64,000 nucleotides of DNA from NCBI RefSeq assembly GCF_020360975.1, contig NW_025408679.1:1984001-2048000 (forward strand), written 5' to 3'. The notes beneath the pieces are model-generated. The model saw only the letters and a program-made list of their open reading frames with translations. It was not told the DNA's origin and searched no databases. Origin of the DNA: Hirsutella rhossiliensis (taxonomy: Eukaryota; Ascomycota; Sordariomycetes; Hypocreales; Ophiocordycipitaceae). The position numbers were made by a program, and so were the translations under genes. Of the stretch, positions 9,041-19,600 are shown one piece after another; positions within the stretch are counted from its first letter, which is position 1; the number at the start of each line of letters is the position of its first letter.

Positions 9041-10220
9041 CTACTCGTTTTCCGAATGGTCATCGGAGGTATCCCCGCTAGAACTCTCCGCGGGCTCTTG
9101 GTGCTTTGCTCGAGCTTCTTGTCTTCTCTTCGACACGGACCTTGACTCTCTGCTGCCGCCGCTCCTTCCCGGGACACTTGGCCGCAAGATGGCCAAGCTT
9201 CCCGCACTCGTAACATTTGCGCTCCTCCAACGGAACAAATTGCTTTTCCTCCGGGGCCTCCTGCCGTTTATCAACCGATTTGCTTTCACGGGTTCCCAAT
9301 CCATCTGATCATCGGACGGGGACGACGTGGTTGGCGATCCGGGTGACGGGGGCTTTTGTCGGGACTCGAGCGGTTCGGATAAACGACCATACTCCTTTCT
9401 TGACCTCTGCTCGCGGCCTTGTTGTCGTTGGTGGAAATTGAGGCTATCTAGGCGCGAGCCAATCGTCAAGAGTAGCTCGGCGTAGCTGTTGAAATCCTTC
9501 GGGAGACTGACGGCACTGACGAGACTCGACTTGAGCCTATTATTAATTGCTCCTTCCAAGTAATTGATTTGCACCACGTCGGCCCACTCGCCACCGCCAC
9601 TATCGGCAAGCTCTTTCTCGAACTTTGGGAAGAAACTGGCGAAACTCTCATCAGGCTTCTGCTTCAACGATCGAAGTCGATCCAGTGCTCGTGCCTTTGC
9701 GTTCGGGTCCCCGTACCGACGGTTCAAGTAGTCGAGAAACAGATCTGGGGAGCGAGCACCATCGATACCGCCCTGTTCGTAATAAGCAGCGGCCATGTTC
9801 TGGGCTGTTCCGCCAACCGGGAGTACACATAGGCGAAGAGTGCTTCTTTATTGTCGAATGCCTGTCGGTCCACAGCCAATTTCGCTTTCATCTCTAAGAA
9901 CCAGGGACGGAAGTTTTCCTGGTTCCATCGAATTTCGGCGGATCAGGCAAGGTTGGTTTTACCCTCTTTGATGGGATTCTTTCGGATGTCTCGATCGATT
10001 GAGGCGTGTTGTCGGACATCGGTTCGATAGGAGCGACTGGTTCATTTGCCGGAGTCGGAGTTGAGACGGCTGTTTGGAGGATTCGGATCTGCGATCGCAT
10101 CTCTTCGCGTTCGGCCTCTTGGCTTGCACACACACTTTCTAGTTTGTCCATCACTGCAGCCAGGGCTTGCATCATCGATTGAGGCTCAAAAGAACCTTGC
10201 TGGGAATCGATTGCCTCCAT
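9041..10220 (-). CDS. Gypsy 1 gag with zinc knuckle
   Basis: Gag forms the virus-like particle in the cytoplasm. It starts at ATG 10220 (MEAIDSQQGSFEPQSMM) with a coiled-coil segment, then the Gypsy gag core (PPKFDGTRK, YEQGGIDGARSPDLFLDYLN, KARALDRLRSLKQKPDESF). Near its end is a CCHC knuckle, CYECGKLGHLAAKC (about 9210). Frame slips occur near 9915 (an AAAA run), 9813 (a GG run) and 9295, and each is repaired by one added base in the run. The slips probably reflect consensus error or very recent decay, because the LTRs are identical. Confidence 0.82.
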
Positions 10221-10653
10221 GACTGAAGATTTTCTCCTCGTCTCTCAGGACTGAGGGCGACTTGATCACACAGCAAGTCTGATACGGAAGGGATATCTCG
10301 ACAACGGTCGAACGCTATCAACGCCTCGAAGGCTCCTTCCTACACGGCTGGACGTTCTGCACAGGGCTTCTAGTCCAGCTGCTGCCGTCCACACTGGGAG
10401 CCAAGCAGCAATCACGTACTTCTCGCTCAACCGCACGCCGTACGGAGAGCAGATTGACGCTCCACGTCCTTTGCTCGGGAGATGAGAGCTACGCGACGCG
10501 AGCCAAGCTGGCTTTGGCGCCGTACACACACGCACTTTCGTCGCGGGCGTTCCACACAGGATTGCCCAAGCTACTGCCACTCCGCGTACCCACAAAGGGA
10601 ACTGAACAGCGCTGCCAATTGATTGTGATCAAAGGCTTTAACGATGAAAGCGG

Positions 10654-10665
10654 AGCTTTAGGATA
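10654..10665 (-). promoter_or_regulatory. Self-primer binding site of Gypsy 1
   Basis: In element sense, TATCCTAAAGCT lies one base after the 5' LTR. Its exact 12-nt complement, AGCTTTAGGATA, is inside the LTR (minus strand of 10719-10730). Tf1/sushi chromoviruses prime with the 5' end of their own RNA, which pairs to such a site. If the transcript starts at 10730, U3 is 125 bp and R plus U5 is 64 bp. A TTATAAG box and a CT-rich run sit upstream of that point. Inference from geometry. Confidence 0.7.
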
Positions 10666-10666
10666 A

Positions 10667-10855
10667 TGTAACGGTCTCAACTGAGTGTGTTGACAACTAG
10701 CTGAGCGACTGCGACGAGTATCCTAAAGCTAAGGAGAAAAGAAGAAGAAAAGAAAAGAAAGGAAAGCTCTCGAAGATGGCACGAGCTTATAAGCGGAGCT
10801 CCGGTGGGTCTTGTCGAGAGCGGAGCCGAGACCCTCACGGGCTCAGCCCGTTACA
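10667..10855 (-). repeat. LTR of Gypsy element 1 (5' LTR in element sense)
   Basis: Matches 5138-5326 base for base by eye (TGTAACGG...CCGTTACA). It is followed by the second GTATA duplication at 10856-10860. Confidence 0.92.
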
Positions 10856-11039
10856 GTATATACAAGACGTCATCCAAGAAGTCGGGATGTGACTTTCGCT
10901 GTTACATCCGCTTCTACCGACGTTGCAATGCATTCAAAGTCACCATCAAGCACGGCTCTCATAACCACGAACCTCTATTTGAGCCAATTGCTAACCCCAT
11001 CGTCCGTCAACGAAGCCAACGCAAATTCGGCATCGAGCG
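10856..11039 (+). pseudogene. MULE transposase, second part (rest of FAR1-like domain)
   Basis: Reads TSSKKSGCDFRCYIRFYRRC, then FKVTIKHGSHNHEPLF. The Cys...HNH pattern is that of the FAR1/WRKY-like zinc-binding domain of MULE proteins. It ends in frame at the hAT insertion point (11039). Joined to 13427 it reads RKFGIERLHSLVEGLSKN without a break, once one copy of the 8-bp target duplication is removed. Confidence 0.75.
11032..11039. repeat. 8-bp target-site duplication of hAT 1 (ATCGAGCG), left copy
   Basis: ATCGAGCG occurs here and again at 13419-13426, directly outside the two element ends. Eight-base duplications are diagnostic of hAT insertion. Confidence 0.9.
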
Positions 11040-11059
11040 CAGGGACGGACATCTTACGA

Positions 11060-11350
11060 ATCTATCGAATCGAACGCCAAGACTTGGCGTTCGAATCGAA
11101 CAGGGCCTCTGCAGATTCGCATCGAATCGAACATGGCACCAGCCGATTCGCATCGAATCGAATGCGTGAAAATTGTTGCCCCTTCGATTCGACCTCGAAT
11201 CGAACGTGGTCCCAGTAGATTCGCATCGAATCGAACGCGTGAAATTTCTTGCCCGTTTGATTCGACTCGAATCGAACGCGTGTTCCGTAGATTCGATACC
11301 TATCGAATGCCAAGGTTCGATCGAATTCGTATCGAATTCGATCGAACGTA
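11060..11350. repeat. Left subterminal TCGAATCGAA array of hAT 1
   Basis: Many irregular copies of the near-palindrome TCGAATCGAA or ATTCGCATCGAATCGAA, with a matching array at 13125-13400 in inverse orientation. Likely transposase-binding sites. Irregular spacing and lack of unique spacers exclude a CRISPR array. Confidence 0.75.
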
Positions 11351-11659
11351 GGACTTAGCAGAGAGTGGGGTACCAAACGTGCGTTGCACCGACATGTCTT
11401 TGTCACCATCACGAGGACTCCTACATCCCTCGACTCAAGTGCCAAGGGGTGCAAAGACATCATGGCTGCAGCAGATGAGACATCAAAAGCACGGTCAATT
11501 GCTGTCTTTACAAGCTGATTAAGTGTCACTCCGCCCCTTCAGCGACGCAAGAGCGTCAATCCACTGATCCTCGTTGAGGCTAAGCAGCGGCAGTGAAGGC
11601 GTGTAGATCCCAGCTTTACTCCACGATCGAATGCATTGAGCCATCGCTACGATCTCCCT

Positions 11660-11914
11660 TCACAGCCGGCTTCTCAATGGTGCCGTCATACGTCCTGCAC
11701 TGCTAAACGTCCTCTCGCTTTCCGCGGACGTCGATGGAATCGTAAGCATGTCTACTGCCATCAGAGACAGTCGCGGATATCGGCTCCGGTTGATCTTCCA
11801 CCAGTCGATCGGTCTGCTTCTGTAGTGGTGGCTGTTGACGAGTCTGATTGTGCGAATTGAGCGAGCGCGCCGACAGATGAAGGTAGAAGCCATCGAGGCT
11901 CCGCCGGCGCTCAA
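11660..11914 (-). pseudogene. hAT 1 transposase remnant (C-terminal dimerisation domain)
   Basis: The frame reads WWKINRSRYPRLSLMAVDML followed by IPSTSAESERTFSSAG. This is the hATC dimerisation motif (WW..N...YP.L..MA.D.L.IP.tSa.sER.FS). The rest of the transposase upstream (11.9-12.7 kb on the minus strand) has no recognisable long frame, so this copy should be non-autonomous. Confidence 0.8.
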
Positions 11915-13124
11915 CTCATGCCGCTATCGTGGCAGCGAAGCTCGGCGAAGCAGGCATAAACGCGTCCCACGCGCGTGTAGACGCGGGAAGGGGGAAAAAG
12001 AAAGAAGAGAAGACAACCCGTCGGGCCGCAATCTCCGTTGCATTGGCTAAAGTGGTCTGGACGAGTGAAAGGAGCTTCCGTCACCCATACAAAACGACGA
12101 TGGACCGTGGCTGCCGCGAAGATGTCCCTGGCCTCCGGCGTTGATGCTTGACTGGCTTCCGAGGCGTCAGGCACGGCATCTCCGCCCGTGCTTGCAGCCA
12201 ATCAAATAGGAGGCGCAATGAGCCCCCGGCAACCTTGTCTGGCATATCCCCTGTTCATCAGGGTTTCCAATGCCCCCATTGGCTTGTGTCGTAATGCACA
12301 GATCATCGTGGCGTGTGACGAGTCGTTTCATTTGGCTGTCCTTTCTCGTGCCATTCTCGTCTCATCTCTGAATCGGCCGTGAGCTCGTTTGAGGTCGACA
12401 GAGCTTTGAATGCAACTGAGGGGGTGTTCTGAAGTCGCTTGTACATCGGCTTAGAGGCTGGTTTGGTTTGGGCAGAAGTTACAGTGACAAAAGGCGATGA
12501 ATATTTCCCAAAAAAAATTGGGAGGACCTGTAGGACACGGTTAAAGTTGTACAAATGAGATTCGAAGGTCAAAATATATTCTAGCTGTGGTACTGTAATT
12601 GAGGTGCTGGTATGCGGGAGAGATTCTCTAAATGGGCCGGTTTCTTGTTTCAGGCGTCGAAATAGAGAGAGGATGGGCAAACGGTATGGTAAACCCGATC
12701 GATGGAACCAGGTGCCTGGATAGACCTACCCTATACCCTGGTGAGAGAGTCGAAATTTTATCTTATCTCTGGCGCTATGGGATCAATCCCACCTAATGAC
12801 TGAGATTTCGGTCCAACATATCGCACATATGCAACGTCGCCATGGAACTTATGGTGGCCCTGCACTCTAGAGCTTCGTTGTGATTTTATAGAAAGCCATC
12901 AATGGGTTTCCGCAGAGCATGTTTGCTGGAGTTGCAAGATACTAATTCTGTCACGTAGTTGTGGGGGGTTTAGCTGTACATACCAACATGTCTTAGCGCC
13001 TTAACCTGGTTTGGTCGATAAGAGGTCAAATCACGCTTGGTCGCGTCAGGCACCAACAGGAGCTGACTAACGCGTCTAAGAAGACGCGCGTAAAGGTTCT
13101 CCGCGGTGAATTTCGCGAATCGCG

Positions 13125-13400
13125 TCACTCATTCGATCGAATCGATCGAATTCGGTCGAACGCCTGGGGGCCGTTCGATTCGATGGGCACTAAAATGTAC
13201 CCCAGTTCGATTCGTCTGTCGAACGAAAAACGCCACGTTCGATTCGATGCTGTCGAACGTCGAACGAGGCACCCCGCGTTCGATTCGATGCGAATCGAAC
13301 GGGGCCGTGGCAGATTCGACATCGAATCGAACGCCAAGAAATTCGATTCGATATTCGTAAGACTTGGCATCGAATGAATCTATCGATTCGATTCCCGTTC
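13125..13400. repeat. Right subterminal TCGAATCGAA array of hAT 1
   Basis: A dense array of ATTCGATTCGAT / AATCGAACG motifs next to the right end of hAT 1, the counterpart of the array at 11060-11350. Confidence 0.75.
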
Positions 13401-13426
13401 GTAAGATGTCCATCCCTGATCGAGCG

Positions 13427-14330
13427 TCTTCATAGCCTCGTCGAGGGGCTTAGCAAGAACGTCAATAACAAGAGCAGGGATATCGTGGATGCTATCCGAC
13501 AGGAATATCCTGAGCTCCTTATTACCGATTCTGATATACACTTCATCCAGCTGCAACTTCGTGCCTTCCGTTACGGCGCCTCTACATCTACACAAGCCTT
13601 CCTCAATGTACTCAAAGATGCTAAAGCAAAGGGGGAAATCAGCTACTATGCAGTTGACCGTGGCCCTAATGGGAAGGTTTGGAGGTTTTTCTGGACATAC
13701 GATGACTGTATTGCTGACTGGAAGCGTAACCCCGAGCTCCTTATCATGGATAATACGTATAAGGTCAACCGCTTTAACATGCCGCTTCTACAGATCATTG
13801 GCACAACAGGGCTACACAAGAGCTTCAGTGTAGGCTTTGGCCTCACTGCCAAGGAAGACGAAGGCGCGTTCCAATGGATCCTCTCACAGTTGCGTGAGGC
13901 TGGTCGGCAGGCTGATATTCCGGACCCGGGCGTTGTGATTACCGACTTTGATACCGCCCTGAAGAACGCCCTTGACTCTATCTTCCCATCAACGCAACAA
14001 CAAGTGTGCGTTTGGCATATGATGAAGAACGTGATCCTTCACATCAAGAAGAAGTGGAAGGATCCTCGATGGCACCGAGATTGGCGGAGATAGGCCAGAA
14101 CAAGAGACTCGCTTCGCTGCAGCAGCCGCTCTCGACGACCCTATACAGGCAGATAATGCCATTGACGAGGACCGACCTATCGACCGTGCCACTGATTACC
14201 AGATTCAACATGCCTCACAACTGGCAGATCAGTGCGTTGAGCAACAAGATGATCGTGAAGATGACGATGGAAACTGGGGAGTGCAGAGATCAGTGGGATC
14301 TACTCTGTATAGAGTTTTCGGATCAGCCAG
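13427..14330 (+). pseudogene. MULE transposase, third part (catalytic core)
   Basis: Contains the MULE DDE core. The first catalytic Asp lies in ELLIMDNTYKVNRFNMPLLQ, the second in VVITDFDTALKNAL, followed by QVCVWHMMKNV with the conserved Cys/His. A helix-rich DNA-binding segment precedes it (KSRDIVDAIRQEYPELLITD). A stop is met at 14093. Shifting one base continues as GDRPEQETRFAAAAALDD, so there is a frameshift or unseen intron near 14070. The segment ends at a probable GT donor at 14331, with an acceptor near 14378. Confidence 0.8.
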
Positions 14331-14378
14331 GTAACCCTAGCCCTAACTACCCTCCTACTCTAACCTTTTACTAAATAG

Positions 14379-14914
14379 CTCCTCTTATAGCTCTCGTTAA
14401 TTACCTCCGTACAACCTACTGGCCATGGCGTGCCCAGTTTTCCACCTACGCTATCCAACAGTACCGAAATTATAACATTACGGTAACTTCCCGTGTGGAG
14501 AGCACACATCACGAGTTGAAGTCACGATTACGCAACCGCTTCATTGACCTCCATCAGCTACAAGAGCACATCAGAGGGCTCGTTACCCATCGGCAAAAGA
14601 AGCATCGCGAGAAGCTTCAATCCGAGTTTGCAAGAGCTAGAGTTGAATGGGCCAAGCAGACGATTATGAAGTCACTGCACCGAAAAATTGGCTGGCAGCC
14701 GATGAAACAGATCTTCAGGCAAGTTAGGCTAGCCGGGCTGAGCTTGCCGATAATCGAGGCATGCCTACGATTTGTACGGGTGCTTTCACGATGCAATGGG
14801 GGCTGCCCTGCCGGCATACAATCCGCGATTTGATCCAGGCTGACGCGGCCGCCCTTATACCATTGCATCTTATTGATAACCACTGGCGGGTTTACGGCGT
14901 GACTGTAAGTATCT
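14379..14914 (+). pseudogene. MULE transposase, fourth part (C-terminal region with SWIM-like finger)
   Basis: Reads ALVNYLRTTYWPWRAQF and VESTHHELKSRLRNRFIDLH, the conserved block after the catalytic core of MULE transposases. After a one-base slip near 14720 it reads ICTGAFTMQWGLPCRHTIRD, a SWIM-type zinc motif. A likely intron (GTAAGT at about 14905, CTAATTTACTAG acceptor near 14950) follows. Confidence 0.7.
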
Positions 14915-14950
14915 TGCTCCAGCCATAAGTACTATACTAATTTACTAGCA

Positions 14951-15656
14951 GCCTGAACAACAGCAATATATCGATGCAGACCACGAAGCCGATCCTGACG
15001 TTGTCCAGCCTCGCCGGCGTGGAAACAGTAGACGCGAGGTATCCTCCACTAGAGGCATCTACGGGCCGGATCCTTAGTGCTTGGGAGCAAGAGGAGCATA
15101 GAGCCAACCCAGAGCTCGTATCACGGCCACCAGAGACGCAAAGAAGAAGAGGAAGGGCACAGGCACCACTATCATGAACAAGAGGTCGAATACACTTGCT
15201 TCCGTGAGCAGCCGGGTTGACGATCTTGCCCAGCAGATCGGTGATTTCATCAAGTCACAAGCAGCAGCAACGCCGGTGCTGTTATCACAGGTGCCCTCAC
15301 TTCCACAGGTGCCGCTGGTGTCACAGGGATACCAAACGACGATGCCCTCACTTCCACAGCCGGCGCCGCCGTCACAGGGATACTATGTGATGCCACCGCC
15401 TACACCAATTGTGCCTGTATACGTACAGGCGCCGGCGCCGTCACAGTGGCAAGAACCGCCTCCTCGTCACAGGCACATCACGACGGCTTCATGTGGGCAC
15501 AGCCGCCGGCACAGTCTCACGAGACGGCTACGGAGCATTTCCAGCAGCTAGGGGATCAGAGGGACACGGCACCATACAAATCTAGCAGGCAGGCCGGTCA
15601 CAAATTCGTTCCTTACGTGCCTCGCCCTCCGCCGCGTCGGACTGATCCTTCCTCAC
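14951..15656 (+). pseudogene. MULE transposase C-terminal tail (basic, Pro/Gln-rich)
   Basis: Low-complexity coding remains after the SWIM motif: a basic segment (VQPRRRGNSRREVSS) and a stretch with a repeated SLPQxxPPSQGY-like unit (15240-15450). They end at RPPPRRTDPSSP. The tail is cut at 15657 by the end of hAT 2, so the native stop is not visible. Frame changes near 15060 and 15560 leave it unreadable as one piece. Confidence 0.5.
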
Positions 15657-16244
15657 CAGTGTTGCTAATAATATAAACAATACGTATATTGGCAATATGG
15701 ACCCCTCGCAATATTATTGTATTGTCAAGAGGTGCGTATTGTATTGCGCAATATGGCATTGGTCCATATTGTATTGTATTGCCAGTGACCCAATATATTG
15801 CCAGTAAAACAATATATCCCGTATATCCCACGTGACCCTCATTATTCAACCGTCGTTGCTGAAATATCGTCACCCTGAAAATCCTGTATCCCAAACCATG
15901 ACTTCAAGCACTCCAATGCCTGAATTACATCACTCCCAAGTCGATTTCGACGGTCTGTGATGGTTATTTTTGCCCCAGAGAAGAGTCTTTCGGGCTCAGC
16001 AGACATTGCGGGAATTGACAGTATATCCACCGCCATTTTGCTCAGGTATGGGTAGTTTTTTTGCTGTGTTTCCTCCAGCCACCATGCGAGGGCGCTTGTG
16101 AACCCATAAACCCGTTCAGACTTACAATATCGCTCGTACTCGTCTGTGATAAGTGCTGGTTGTAGGTGCTTGTTTCTCCAATTCAAGAACTCGTTCGTGG
16201 TCGTCAACGGAACCTCAGATAGAGAAGGCGGCTCCACAGGTTTA
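15657..16244 (-). pseudogene. hAT 2, 3' half: transposase C-terminus and right end
   Basis: The protein remnant (stop near 15842) reads ALAWWLEETQQKNYPYLSKM and DILSIPAMSAEPERLFSGA, the hATC dimerisation domain. The element end is CAGTGTTGC at 15657. Between it and the stop lies a 150-bp array of CAATAT / TATTGTATTG subterminal motifs. The coding starts at a T that follows A at the Helitron junction (16244). Joined to 32762 it gives TLWDDKPVEPPSL in one frame, showing that 16245-32761 is an insertion. Confidence 0.85.
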
Positions 16245-16693
16245 TGCCTTGAGGAACGAAAGGACTTCATTAGCGCGCGGGGAAAAAAGGCCCCAGACTG
16301 CTTCACCCCCACATCCTCCGCCTCTGATTGGCTGATTTATTTCCTCTTTCGGAATAAAAGATCCCGTGTGATTGGTCGCCGACCCTTCCGTCCCTCCCTC
16401 ATCATTGGTCGCTGCCGCCTTCTCTTGCCCCTCTCATGCCTTGCCCTGTTTCCCCCCCGTTTATACTCCTGTTTACCCCCTTGCCAATGCCAATGCCAAT
16501 GCCAACCTTTTTCCTTTCGTCCGCCGGTTTTCTTATTGTGTCTAAAACTTGCGTCTTTTGTCTTTGCCCTTTTCGTTCATGCCTTTCTAGCGGGTTCTTC
16601 CTTCAAGTCTAAAAGTCGCCCCTCGTTGATCGCTGCTGCCCAGTGCCCTTGTCTTCTTGCCCGCCGGCGCGCTCCTCCGTCTTCTCCCCCTCG
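16245..16693 (-). other. 3' subterminal region of Helitron 1
   Basis: No gene. In element sense it has a (CCAATG)-like run, three CCAAT motifs (near 16400, 16370 and 16330), a GGGGCC-T6-CCCC hairpin (about 16280-16300) and the terminal CGTTCCTCAAGGCA. The same elements appear in the second copy at 57740-58113. Confidence 0.55.
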
Positions 16694-19600
16694 TCACCTC
16701 ACCCTGACAACTCTCCTTGACTCTTCAGCGTCGCCATCCGACCGACGCAAAGCTTCCTCGACAGTCCTCTCGCTTAGCACCTCCAGCCTGGCCTGCGCGG
16801 CGGTCATCTCTTCGGGACTCGGCTCCCCACCAAGTCTCTCCCGCACCTTGGACACGAGCGTGATGCCGTCTAGCGTTCGACAGCGCGATAGCTGCACATA
16901 TAAGCTGTACGGGTCGCATTGCGAGGGCACGGCCCTTCCATCGACTTTCGTCGTCCGTGTCCCCCGCAGCTCCAGGGCCACGCGCTCTAGCGTTCTGCCC
17001 TGCACCTTGTAGTCCGTGCAGGCGAAGGCTGCTGCGCACGGCAATCCCTTCCGGCTGACGTCGTTCTGCTGCCACGGCCGCTTTCGTTGGCAGTGTATCC
17101 TGACGCTCATCGGCGTTAACAAGATCGTGCCCGGCGGCATCCCGACGAAGTGGAGGTCCTTTGTCGTCGCCGATTCCAGTAATATCCCCGCCGGCGGCCC
17201 GAAGTGGATCGTCATGTCGGACGAGATTCGATGCCCTGGGGACGCCTTGTCGACAATGACCTCCACCGCCGAGTAGCCGGCGCCGTTCACCAGCTTCAGC
17301 CCCTGATGGGTGTTGTGGTTCACGACGACCGGCATCCCGGCCACGAACATGAAGACGGCCGGCACGGGGATCGCGCTATCGTCGCCTTGATTGAGTATCA
17401 TGATCGCTTCTTCCTCGGTCGGCAGGCCCTCCTTCCACTTGTGCTCGGAGATGAAGATGCGCATCGTCGACCGCTGCTGGACCCGGAACGCCAAGCTTGC
17501 CTCCATGTTTAGGTTCCACCGATTCCTGTTCAGCGGCGTCACCACGGTGATGCCAGTCTCCCAAGGGATCCGCCTGCCCTCGCGGTAGCACCTTGAGTTG
17601 AGGAGGTCCAGATCCGTGCGGTCCTGCACACCCTGCCGGATCCGCTTCAGCAGCCCCAATTCCGGATCCCCGGCGGCGCGCATTTGCTCGTTCAACATGA
17701 CGACCGTCGTGAATCTCTTCCACAGCGCGTGCGCTTTGTCGTGCTGGTGCCGCTGCTCGGCCTTGAACGAGTTGTCTACGTCCCACGAGATGGCCGCGCT
17801 CGGCAGGACGATCGACCTCTCTTGGACCGGCCGGAACTGCTGAAAGTCTCCGCAGAAGAGGACGATGGGGATCCCCGAAATCTTTCTGCGATCCGCGAAG
17901 CCGACAGAGTCGCTCGTTTATGGCGTGCAGCGTCCGCGCTCCGAGCATGCTCACCTCGTCGATGACAAGCACGTCCTTCTCCTGCCAGTCCATCCGAGAC
18001 TGGCCGTGGATGAACCGCTCCGCCCGTTTTGTCAGCCGCACCCCGTCAAGGTCCTTGGCTGTGTTCGCGCCGCCCGCCCCTTGGTCTTTAGTGAACCCGC
18101 AGGCGGAGTGGATCGTGATGCCGTTGATCTGCGCCGCCGCAGTCCTGACGTCGCCGTGATCAGCAGACGATTCGAAAGGCTCTTCCCACTGAACAGCTCG
18201 ACGAGTGCCCCAATGATCCGCGACTTGCCGGTGCCCCCTCGCCGCCGACGAGCTGGCAGAGCTGGCCGGCATCGCCCTATTCGTTTGTCGCATCAAATCG
18301 AGCTGGCGGCATATTATTAGGAAAGCGATCGACTGCCTCTTGTTCAGCGTTAGCCGTGTTGACAACTCCTTGCCCGCCGCGAAGAAGGAGGTCGATGGGC
18401 CAAACTGGACGCGCATTCCCGCTTCTGCGTCGCTAGCCGTCTCGTCGGAGTCGGCTGTCGTCATTTCGACGTCGTCCTCCCCGAAGCCGGTCATCACCCT
18501 CCGCAACGCAGCTCGGCGATCGCTTTCCCGGACTGCGACTGTGGTTTGTACGCCTTGGATCATTCTCTCCCTTTCCTCGACGCACTTATCTGCTGCGACT
18601 TGATAGCCTTGACCTGATCCTGCGGCGGTAGTGCGGCCCCGGAAAATACCCGCCCTGGCATGCTTATGCACCTCAACCCTTGTTCGGGAATCGCGATGGC
18701 CTCGAGCTCGGCCGTTGAGCAGAGCGCCGATTGCTGGAATCGACAGAGCTGCCGCATCATTGCCATGAGCTCCGGCGACTTGGCCGTCACCTGATTCGTG
18801 CCCACTGCGCCTCGGACGACGTCGATCAGGCGCGTTGCGTCTCCGATGTTGTTGGACCGATACGTCGCTGCAAATTCTGCGCCCGCCTCGCCTGTCTCGC
18901 CCTCCTCGACGTGGGCGACCGTGGAATCGCCATCGCCGGATGAGGCCGCCCATTGCTTGGCGTCGCGCTTTGCGTCTTCGGCTGATCGTCGAAGCAGCTG
19001 CACGTTGTCGACGAGACATGATATTCTCGGGGCCAGCGTCTCGCGCCCGCTCCCAGATGCTATTGATCTCACCTGTTTCTTCGCACAGAAAGGACTCCCA
19101 CGGCACAAATAGCGCAAGATGCTGCACGGCTGCCCTTTAAGGGGGAGGGGGGGGAGGTTAGCCACTCTGATGATGCCTGCCGGCAGGGCGGTTGCTATAC
19201 ACACCTCCGGTGGCACGACTCCTCGTCGTCGTTGTGGCCGAAGTCCTTGCTCAGGTAGCCATCGAGGCAGACGGTAGCATGCTTGCCCGGCCGCCTGAGC
19301 ACCTGGACCCAGCGTCTCCCTGGCGCCCATCCATCCTCGAAGGGCACCTCCCCCCAGGCCGCACAGCTCTCATCCTTACTGGTGCGTTTTAGTCTAACGA
19401 GCGATATGTAGTCGTATAAGCATAGCCCTCGCAGGAGCTCTCCCCGGTGCTGGTACGCCTCAACGTGGGAGATCCTCAGGCCTGCTTCTTCGACAACGAC
19501 CGACTCATCCAGAGTATCATCTATGGCCGCCGCGCCACTTGCTCGTCGGAGATACGGCCACCGTCGAAAGACTTCCCAGTACAGCAGAGATGTGTTCAGG

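Larger units (their letters stand above)
5138..10855 (-). mobile_element. Chromodomain Gypsy LTR retrotransposon 1, full length, inserted in the MULE gene
   Basis: A 5718-bp element with two 189-bp LTRs that look identical and a 5-bp target duplication GTATA. On the minus strand the order is gag, protease, reverse transcriptase, RNase H, integrase, chromodomain, which is the Ty3/Gypsy chromovirus order. Several one-base frame breaks interrupt the polyprotein. The sequence next to the 5' LTR matches a stretch inside the LTR, fitting a self-primed Tf1-like element (see PBS entry). Confidence 0.93.
11040..13418 (-). mobile_element. hAT element 1 (2379 bp) inserted in the MULE gene
   Basis: The ends are CAGGGACGGACATCTTACGAA (left, 11040) and its inverted match with one change (CAGGGATGGACATC..., right, ending 13418). 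An 8-bp duplication flanks them. About 300 bp inside each end is packed with TCGAATCGAA / TTCGATTCGA motifs, the subterminal transposase-binding arrays typical of hAT elements. The middle holds only a decayed transposase. The stretch from about 12380 to 13100 contains no recognisable gene. Confidence 0.9.

Noticed and set aside
11060..11350. CRISPR-like array of TCGAATCGAA repeats
   Set aside because: Irregular spacing, overlapping repeats and no unique spacers; the same motif is mirrored at the other end of a hAT with target duplications, so these are subterminal binding sites.
16270..16273. CTAA as the Helitron 1 3' terminus
   Set aside because: Attractive as a CTRR end with a hairpin before it, but the tails of both Helitron copies stay similar past it to CGTTCCTCAAGGCA, and only that end restores the hAT frame.
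16146..17012. 288-residue plus-strand frame
   Set aside because: Spans the junction of hAT 2 and Helitron 1 and the antisense of the helicase end; low complexity and no motif.
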